Assembly: GCF_000004195.4 (NCBI RefSeq)
Contig: NC_030679.2
Location: 149,593,040 to 149,657,039 of the forward strand
Reading direction: 5' to 3'
Origin: Xenopus tropicalis
Lineage: Eukaryota > Chordata > Amphibia > Anura > Pipidae
DNA: 64,000 bases
Under the pieces are notes generated by a model. The model saw only the letters and a list, made by a program, of their open reading frames with translations, was not told where the DNA came from and searched no databases. Below are positions 15,401-24,302 of this stretch, piece by piece. A program made the translations under genes and the position numbers. Position 1 is the stretch's first letter; each line of letters opens with the position of its first letter.

Positions 15401-18376
15401 CCTGTATTTATCTGCTGTGGGTTCTGGGGTATTATACATGGATTTGGCACTGTATTTATCCTGCTGTGTGTTCTGGGGTATTATACATGGAATTGGCACT
15501 GTATTTATCCTGCTGTGGGTTCTGGGGTATTATACATGAAATTGGCACTATATTTATCCTGCTGTGGCTTCTGGGGTATTATACATGGAATTGGCACTGC
15601 ATTTATCCTGCTGTGGGTTCTGGGGTATTATACATGGAATTGGCACTGCATTTATCCTGCTGTGGGTTCTGGGGTATTATACATGGAATTGGCACTGTAT
15701 TTATCCTGCTATGAGTTCTGGGGTATTATACATGGAATTGGCACTGTATTTATCCTGCTGTGGGTTCTGGGTATTATACATGGGATTGGCACTGTATTTA
15801 TCCTGCTTTGAGTTCTGGGGTGTTATACATGGAATTGGCATTGTATTTATCTGCTGTGGGTTCTGGGGTATTATACATGGAATTGGCACTGTATTTATCC
15901 TGCTATGAGTTCTGGGGTATTATACATGGAATTGGCACTGTATTTATCCTGCTGTGGGTTCTGGGGTATTATACATGGGATTGGCACTGTATTTATCCTG
16001 CTGTGAGTTCTGGGGTGTTATACATGGAATTGGCATTGTATTTATCTGCTGTGGGTTCTGGGGTATTATACATGGAATTGGCACTGTATTTATCCTGCTA
16101 TGAGTTCTGGGGTATTATACATGGAATTGGCACTGTATTTATCCTGCTGTGGGTTCTGGGGTATTATACATGGGATTGGCACTGTATTTATCCTGCTGTG
16201 GGTTCTGGGGTATTATACATGGAATTGGCACTGTATTTATCCTGCTGTGAGTTCTGGGGTGTTATACATGGAATTGGAACTGTATTTATCTGCTGTGTGT
16301 TCTGGGGTATTATTCATGGAATTGGCACTGCATTTATCCTGCTGTGGGTTCTGGGGTATTATACATGGAATTGGCACTGTATTTATCCTGCTATGAGTTC
16401 TGGGGTATTATACATGGAATTGGCACTGTATTTATCCTGCTGTGGGTTCTGGGGTATTATACATGGGATTGGCACTGTATTTATCCTGCTGTGGGTTCTG
16501 GGGTATTATACATGGAATTGGCACTGTATTTATCCTGCTGTGAGTTCTGGGGTGTTATACATGGAATTGGCATTGTATTTATCTGCTGTGTGTTCTGGGG
16601 TATTATACATGGAATTGGCACAGTATTTATCTGCTGTGGGTTCTGGGGTATTATACATGGAATTGGCACTGTGTCACCCTGCTATGAGTTCTGGGGTATT
16701 ATACATTAAATTGGCACTGTATTTATCCTGCTGTGGATTCTGGGGTATTATACATGGAATTGGCACTGTATTTATCCTGCTATGAGTTCTGGGGTATTAT
16801 ACATGGAATTGGTACTGTATTTATCCTGCTGAGGGTTCTGGGGTATTATACATGGTATTGGCACTGTATTTATCTGCTGTGTGTTCTGGGGTATTATACA
16901 TGGAATTGAAACTATATTTATCTGCTGTGGGTTCTGGGGTATTATACATGGAATTAGCACTATATTTATCTGCTGTGGGTTCTGGGGTATTATACATGGA
17001 ATTGGCACGGTATTTATCTGCTGTGTGTTCTGGGGTATTATACATGGAATTGGCACTTTATTTATCTGCTGTGGGTTCTGGGGTATTATACATGGAATTG
17101 GCACTTTATTTATCCTGCTGTGGGTTCTGGGGTGTTATACATGGAATTGGCACTGTATTTATCCTGCTGTGTTTTCTGGGGTATTATACATGGAATTGGC
17201 ACTGTATTTATCCTGCTGTGGGTTCTGGGGTATTATACATGGAATTGGCACTGTATTTATCCTGCTATGAGTTCTGGAGTATTATACATAGAATTGGCAC
17301 TGTATTTATCGTGCTGTAAGTTCTGGTGTATTATACATGGAATTGGCAATGTATTTATCCTGCTGTGGGTTCTGGGGTATTATACATGGAATTGGCACGG
17401 TATTTATCTGCTGTGTGTTCTGGGGTATTATACATGGAATTGGCACTTTATTTATCTGCTGTGGGTTCTGGGGTATTATACATGGAATTGGCACTTTATT
17501 TATCCTGCTGTGGGTTCTGGGGTGTTATACATGGAATTGGCACTGTATTTATCCTGCTGTGTTTTCTGGGGTATTATACATGGAATTGGCACTTTATTTA
17601 TCCTGCTGTGGGTTCTGGGGTATTATACATGGAATTGGCACTGTATTTATCCTGCTATGTGTTCTGGAGTATTATACATAGAATTGGCAATGTATTTATC
17701 GTGCTGTAAGTTCTGGTGTATTATACATGGAATTGGCACTGTATTTATCCTGCTGTGGGTTCTGGGGTATTATACATGGAATTGGCACTGTATTTATCTG
17801 CTGTGGGTTCTGGGGTATTATACATGGAATTGGCACTGTATTTATCTGCTGTGGGTTCTGGGGTATTATACATGGAATTGGCACTGTATTTATCCTGCTG
17901 TGGTTTCTGGGGTATTATACATGGAATTGGCACTGTATTTATCTGCTGTGGGTTCTGGGGTATTATACATGGAATTGGCACTGTATTTATCCTGCTGTGG
18001 GTTCTGGGGTATTATACATGGAATTGGCGCTGTATTTATCTGCTGTGGGTTCTGGGGTATTATACATGGAATTGGCACTGTATTTATCCTGCTGTGGGTT
18101 CTGGGGTATTATACATGGAATTGGCACTGTATTTATCCTGCTGTGGGTTCTGGGGTATTATACATGGAATTGGCACTGTATTTATCCTGCTGTGGGTTCT
18201 GGGGTATTATACATGGAATTGGCACTGTATTTATCCCGCTGTGGGTTCTGGGGTATTATACATGGAATTGGCACTGTATTTATCCCGCTGTGGGTTCTGG
18301 GGTATTATACATGGAATTGGCACTGTATTTATCATGCTGTAAGTTCTGGCTATTATACATGGAACTGGCACTGTGT
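446..18376. repeat. 49-bp tandem satellite/minisatellite array, about 365 copies
   Basis: The consensus unit begins GGAATTGGCACTGTATTTAT and ends GGGGTATTATACAT (49 bp). A common 48-bp form has lost one C in TATCCTGC. The consensus contains no TAA, TAG or TGA on the plus strand. Because 49 is not a multiple of 3, all three plus frames stay open and the translation repeats every 49 residues (three units), giving spurious frames up to 560 codons. Marked variants include units with GTGTCACCC, with GTAATATACGTGTAATTGG and with TATTCATTGAATTGG. They recur in the same order kilobases apart, which shows higher-order duplication. Unit-to-unit identity is high throughout. I do not recognise the family and see no sign that it encodes protein. 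Confidence 0.97.
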
Positions 18377-18935
18377 CACCCTCGGTGGTGACACTAGGTG
18401 GAGGCACTGTGCTATAATCCCAGTTCCCAGTATCTTTACAATTCAAATTATCCTGTTAAAGCAAGTAAACAGCCAAAGAGAAGTGAGTGTGCCAAGAAAG
18501 GGTTACAGGTACTTGCCGTTTTGTTGCTATAAGATTTGATTTGTGGCACTCTTTATTACATTTCCCTGTAGGTCTATTATGCTTTAGATCAGCCCCCTAT
18601 GTGTTGCCCCCCACCTGTCTGGCTGCTTTGATGGCTTACCTTTGTGTAAGCTTTAAATGGTATCCCAGCTTTAGGCTGTAAACCCCCTGTATTGTTTAAA
18701 AATGTAATCCGCTGTGTTGTTCCCACCTTTTAATCCCTACATTGTTCACCCTCTGTATTGTTCACACCTCAGGCTCAGGCTGTAAGCACCTACATTGTTC
18801 ACACCTCAAACTGCAGTAGAAACCCACAAATAAACCCTGCACACTAAAAAGAACATATACTGAGGTGGTAAAAATAATATATAGTTATTGTGCAGACTGT
18901 AGGAGCAGTGCCAGCATTCTGTCACTTTATGCTGC
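18377..18935. other. Unassigned interval between two tandem arrays
   Basis: The last 49-bp units decay near the CACCCTCGGTGGTGACAC stretch, and ordinary sequence follows. Short imperfect repeats of the form TTGTTCACACCTCA occur around 18735-18810. I find no exon, RNA gene or complete transposon here. Confidence 0.5.
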
Positions 18936-19663
18936 CTGTATGTTCCATACTCTGCCTGCCCTATGCTGCCTGTGTGTGCCATACTCTGCCTGCCCTATGC
19001 TGCCTGTGTGTGCCATATTCTGCCAGCCCTATGCTGCCTGTGTGTGCCATACACACAGGCTGCATAGGGCAGGTAGAGTAGGGCACACACAGGCAGCATA
19101 GGGCAGGCAGAGTATGGCACACACAGGCAGCATAGGGCAGGCAGAGTATGGCACACACAGGCAGCATAGGGCAGAAAGAGTATGGCACACACAGGCAGCA
19201 GAGGGCAGGCAGAGTATGGCACACACAGGCAGCATAGGGCAGGCAGAGTATGGCACACAGAGGCAGCATAGGGCAGACAGAGCATGGCACACAAAGGCAG
19301 GGTAGGGCAGGCAGAGTATGGCACACACAGGCAGCATAGGGCGGGCAGAGTATGGCAAACACAGGCAGCATAGGGCAGGCAGAGTATGGCACACACAGGC
19401 AGCATAGGGCAGGCAGAGTATGGCACACACAGGCAGCATAGGGCAGGCAGAGTATGGCACACACAGGCAGCATAGGGCAGGCAGAGTATGGCACACACAG
19501 GCAGCATAGGGCAGGCAGAGTATGGCACACACAGGCAGGGTAGGGAACGCAGAGTATGGCACACACAGGCAGCATAGGGCAGGCAGAGTATGGCACACAC
19601 AGGCAGCATAGGGCAGGCAGAGTATGGCACAAACAGGCAGGGTAGGGAAGGCAGAGTACGGCA
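18936..19663. repeat. 34-bp minisatellite with an internal orientation switch
   Basis: The unit reads GCACACACAGGCAGCATAGG followed by GCAGGCAGAGTATG (34 bp). About 18 plus-oriented units run from roughly 19050 to 19663. The three units before that (about 18948-19049) are the same sequence in reverse complement, joined head to head at TGTGTGCCAT/ACACACAGGC. The unit is open on the minus strand, so long Cys/Pro-rich frames (up to 292 codons) appear there; they are repeat artefacts. The head-to-head junction could form a hairpin of about 100 bp per arm. Confidence 0.93.
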
Positions 19664-22277
19664 GGTTTTTGTTGTACTACCACCATTAATATGGGTATGG
19701 TCATGCAATAACATTGGTGTGGTTCAAGTGGGTGTGGTTTAAAGAAAAGGGAGTGGTCAAAACTAGCTTCCATTATCGGCCCTCCACCATGTGGGCTGGA
19801 AAAATTCCGGCCCTCGGTACCACAGAAGTTGGACAGCACTGCTTTAGATTATAGGAGGAAACAATTATCTGTAAGGCTTTCTATGGGTTGGCTGAAGAGA
19901 CTAGACATATTGGTTCCCCAGCCTCTGGCCTGGCTTATATCTGGCAAAACTACACCTCCCTCCAACGCAAGGAGGCCCCAGGTGAATGTGAGTACACATC
20001 CGTAATTCTCTTTAATGTTTTCTATGGGATGGCTAAAGAGACTAAATGATAAAGATATTTTGTTTCCTGCAAGTGAGTGAACAGAATATTTCATCTCCAC
20101 TCTAGTTAGGGGTAATTTCATAGCAAGTTATGGTGCAAAGTGTATCAAAGGGGTGAAATCCGCAATGTTTAAGCCCTGCATGCTAAATAGATTGCCTCAG
20201 ATCTCTGCCCCCCAAATCAGAATTAAAATGGCCTGTGTCATCTCCATGGATACAGCAAGTCATGTGTTTTGCAGCACTGTACTCATGAAGGGGAAGGTAC
20301 CTATGTATCCCCCTCTCCATCTCCCTATCATTCCCATAACTTGCCCAGGATGTCCTTCAGACATGTATTTAGGGGGTACAGGCCACACTAGGGCCCTATA
20401 CTTACAGAATGTCTTATGTCAGGTAGTAAGGAAAGTGTTGCTTTATGCCTACAAATGCATTGCTCTGCAGATACCAGATTGCACCAAAAGCTTTGCCTTT
20501 ATGACCCCTAATGCTCTTGTACTTCTGCCTTAGGTCTGGGTAACTGACCCCTCAGATATTGTACCCATTGTAATTTGGCCATAGTACATTCCTTCACCAA
20601 CCGATGAATAAACTAAAATATCAATATGCTCAAGGTTCCCAACTTGTGTAACACAGAAACTTATTGGAAGTTTCCAGGAGCATAATGGGAAAATATTACA
20701 AACAGAAAATTATTGTAAACAGAAGAAACAATTTATTTTCAGGCATTTTGCACCTCCATCAATTCTAAAGTATTCAACATTTGGTTTTAGTGCATACACT
20801 ATGTTGATATTTGAATTATTACATTGCAAAATATTGTGCACCAGTAAGACACTTCTTTACACAATTTAGAGAGCCCAAGACTTTAAACACAAGTGGGTTG
20901 TGTAATATACAGTGGTACATTTGCCCAGGTCTAGTATCCCATAGCAACAAATCAGATGTTTGCTTTAAAACAGATGACCAATATATGCTACAGCCTGATT
21001 GGTTGCAATGGATTACTTGAAGCATGGGTCCAATTGTCAAGTTCTTCCTCAGGAATTGGGGGGGAATTTTGGTTGTGTAGTGCAAGTTGGAGTTATTGGC
21101 CGGCATGTCGGTCTGAGTTATGTTCATCTTTTCTTATGAAGGTTTTAATGAAAAAACACATAAAAACCCTGTATCAATCTGATGTTTCCAATCTGAGCTG
21201 CACCACCAGTGGGATCTCCTCTGCTCAGAGCTAGCGAAATTATTATTTGGAAAAGTCACCCCTATTGAGCTTTTTTTTAAAATAATATTCAATATTCAGT
21301 GCCCTAAATCAGCATCTTTTGATTTGTGGCAGTTGGAGTCCAAAAGGGCAAGGGTTTCCTTATTATTTGTGTAAGGCCACTCACCGGTGCCGAGTCCGTG
21401 TCCGGGTGTGCAACGTCATTGTCTTCTCATGGGACACTTTAAATAGCTACAGCAATGAGCCAACAGTGCTGGGTTATCACTTCTTGTGTACCCAGTGTTC
21501 TATTATTATTCTATACTCCTGTTATTGACCCTCTGCCTGACCTTTCGCCTGCAAACCTTGCTGCCTGCCACGACCCAGAACTGTTTTGACTACTCCTTTG
21601 CCTACTCCCTGGTACTTCGTTATTTGGTCTTCCAGCCTCTCTCCACTGCTGCACTTGCTGTCTCATCTTCAGGTAAAGCCTCCAGCCTAGTGTGAGGTGC
21701 TTGTGGGTGGCGATCTCGTCGGACCTGCTCGGCTTGACAATTTAAGAAAATTCAGTTCTTCTCAAATAATAATGCTGTATGGAATGCACAACTGGCTTTT
21801 GTTTGAAACAGATATGCAACTTTTCCAGTTTTGCTAGTTTATTCTTAGTGAGAAGAACATGAAACCAAGCCTACCAGCAGGAAAATATACAGAACTGAGT
21901 TGACTGAGTTGTGAGTGAAATTAAAAGGGTAGGTGAAGCAAGCTGGGAAGCGACAGGTTAATTGTTGAGAAAGGCGGGCAATGCATATTACAAGGAGACG
22001 ATTTGTAAAGAGAAAGTAGTAAGGGGGGAACCAGGCAAGTAAAAAAGGGGAGAGAATTATGAAAAAAAGATAAAAAGGGGGAAGGGGAGTTCATGAGCTG
22101 AAGTGGAAGGGAGAGAAGAGAAGAATAGAAGACAAAGAAGAAAAAAATGAGAAATGAAGAGAGACATGAAGAGGAAATGCAACCAGAGGTAAATGAAGAG
22201 CAGAGAGGAAAGACGGACAGTGGCGAGACTTGGCAAGGCCGGGCCCCCCTGCACAATTTTCACAAGTTTCAGAAAAA
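19664..22277. other. Intergenic stretch with old dispersed repeats
   Basis: No gene is supported. The segment at about 19905-20000 (TTCCCCAGCCTCTGGCCTGG and following) recurs at about 30309-30400, so it is a dispersed repeat. The segment at about 21340-21745 is CpG-containing and pyrimidine-rich and resembles the end of an old LTR, but I cannot define its ends. Frames such as those at 20153-20533 and 20811-21020 show no known motif. Confidence 0.5.
22011..22222. repeat. Purine-rich low-complexity tract
   Basis: About 210 bases almost entirely of A and G on the plus strand, with runs such as AAAAGGGGAGAGAA and GGGAGAGAAGAGAAG. The complementary pyrimidine frames on the minus strand are Ser/Leu/Phe-rich artefacts. 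Confidence 0.8.
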
Positions 22278-22548
22278 CAGGTGTAACCCTTTCTTGGCTG
22301 TAACAAGCCAATAGCACGACTAGATAGGTCTAGAGCATGGGGTACACGTGACTCAATCCTTCAGGATGGGCCTTCGCTATGTGGAAGTAACCAAACGGAG
22401 CTATGGTGTAGTGCAACTACAACCCACTGTAGCTGTGTGCAATGCAGAATAACAAATGGGCGCCAGAAGGTTCTTGCAGTTGAACAGTAGAACTGGTTTA
22501 TTTTCAGCAACAAGCAACTTGCAGGGTTATGCAATATACTCACACATC

Positions 22549-23250
22549 TGGTTTGAACCTCAATAAGTTTCTGACTGCACAGCGAGTTTGGGAGCTGCTA
22601 GCGAGTTTTGCATGTAATCTAAAGTGTTGCATGTAAATTTAAGTGTATAGCAGGCGTTTAAAACAAAAAAGGCGTTTGGGGTTTACTGTGCATGCTGGGA
22701 GTGCTGGTTGAAAGGAGAAAGTAAGTGCAATTAACTAACTGCTGTGTGACTTGTAAGTGCTACCTGGCTGATTGAGCATACTAATTAAGGGGGTGGAGTA
22801 AATCTGGTAAATTCTCAACAGACATTTGGCTGTTTGGTTTGAACCTCAATAAGTTTCTGACTGCACAGCGAGTTTGGGAGCTGCTAGCGAGTGTTGCATG
22901 TAATCTAAAGTGTTGCATGTAAATTTAAGTGTATAGCAGGCGTTTAAAACAAAAAAGGCGTTTGGGGTTTACTGTGCATGCTGGGAGTGCTGGTTGAAAG
23001 GAGAAAGTAAGTGCAATTAACTAACTGCTGTGTGACTTGTAAGTGCTACCTGGCTGATTGAGCATACTAATTAAGGGGGTGGAGTAAATCTGGTAAATTC
23101 TCAACAGACATTTGGCTGTTTGGTTTGAACCTCAATAAGTTTCTGACTGCACAGCGAGTTTGGGAGCTGCTAGCGAGTTTTGCATGTAATCTAAAGTGTT
23201 GCATGTAAATTTAAGTGTATAGCAGGCGTTTAAAACAAAAAAGGCGTTTG
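22549..23250 (+). repeat. 286-bp tandem 5' monomers of the CR1 element
   Basis: The phrase TGGTTTGAACCTCAATAAG recurs at 22549, 22835 and 23121, exactly 286 bp apart. Two full monomers are nearly identical. The third is followed only to about 23250 and then runs into the ORF1 leader. Stacked 5' monomers that act as promoter are known from rodent L1; by analogy these may be promoter units, which is inference. Confidence 0.9.
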
Positions 23251-23311
23251 AAACTTAAAAGGCACTATACAAGGGATTGCACTCGGGAGACTGTAAGTAC
23301 CCAGTTGCAAT

Positions 23312-24300
23312 ATGAGTTGCAGTATGATTGCTGGTGTTACTCAGTGTGCATCTTGCCGCATGTATGTGGTCCTGGAGCAGCAGTTCCTGCAGCATTTACT
23401 TGTGAGAGATGCAGGTGGGTTTTCCTCTTGGAATCTGAGGTGCAGAATCTAAGGGGGGAACTGGCAGCACTGAGGGCAGCTGCAAACATGGGGGAGAACA
23501 GGAGGCTCACTGAGCAACCACTGGCAGGGGCCGGTGTAGTGGGGGGGGGAGAAGGGACAGTGGAGGTTAATGAGGGAGACAAATTTGTAACAGTTAAGAG
23601 GGGCAGTAGGGGACACAAGGGTAGGGGGGCTGGTTCAAAGCTTGTACAAACCAACAGATTTGCCGCGTTAGGTGAAGATGCTGGGGAAGGCAGCTCTGAG
23701 CTGGCGTGTATGGAGCAGGCTGACTCTCAGAGCACCCTGGGAGCCGGCACCTCTAATACAGGTGGGGGGAGTAGTGCTAGGAAGGGAAGGCAGGTTATAG
23801 TTGTAGGGGATTCAATTATTAGAAAGGTGGATAGGGTAATTTGTCGCAAAGACCCTACATGCCGAACTGTGTGTTGCTTGCCTGGTGCTAGGGTTCGGCA
23901 TGTGGTGGAACGAGTGGACAGATTGTTGGGAGGGGCTGGGGAAGACCCGGCGGTCTTGGTACACATAGGTACCAATGACAAAGTTAGAGGAGGGGGGGAA
24001 GTCCTCAAGAACGATTTTAAAAAGCTAGGTGCGAAGTTGAGGGCGAGGACTTCCAAGGTAATTTTCTCAGAGATATTACCTGTGCCACGAGCAACATTAA
24101 GAAGGCAGCGGGAGCTCAGGGAGATTAATGCGTGGCTGAGAGATTGGTGCAGGGAGGAGGGCTTTGGGTTTCTCCAGAACTGGGCTGATTTCTCAATCGG
24201 CTACAGGCTCTTTGCCAGGGATGGGCTGCACCTCAATGATGATGGGGCAGCTGCTTTGGGGGAAAAGATGGCTAGAGGGTTGGAGGAGATTTTAAACTAG
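23312..24300 (+). pseudogene. CR1 ORF1: zinc-knuckle plus SGNH/GDSL esterase-like protein, frameshifted
   Basis: ORF1 of CR1 elements is an RNA/protein-binding chaperone-type protein that in many families carries an esterase domain. The ATG at 23312 opens a frame with a CxxC pair (codons at 23345 and 23354) that stops at 23450. The second CxxC (from 23401), a short helical Leu/Glu/Ala stretch, and the rest lie in a different frame that is open to 24300, so a 1- or 2-base indel sits at about 23355-23400. In the long frame the esterase signatures are clear: VVGDS (nucleophile Ser), then HIGTND, then DGLHLNDDG with the Asp/His pair near the C-terminus. The stretch between is Gly-rich and poorly conserved-looking. 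If the frame is really broken, this copy cannot make a normal ORF1 protein; the alternative is initiation at an internal ATG (NMGENRR, about 23488). Confidence 0.82.
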
Positions 24301-24302
24301 GA

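Noticed and set aside
446..18376. Dozens of long plus-strand frames (up to 560 codons) with a repeating MELALYLSCCGFWGIIHG-type peptide
   Set aside because: They are all translations of the stop-free 49-bp satellite in alternating phases. They overlap in several frames at once, and indels do not preserve any one frame.
18961..19839. 292-codon minus-strand Cys/Pro-rich frame and its overlapping companions
   Set aside because: Translation of the 34-bp minisatellite; three frames are open over the same interval.
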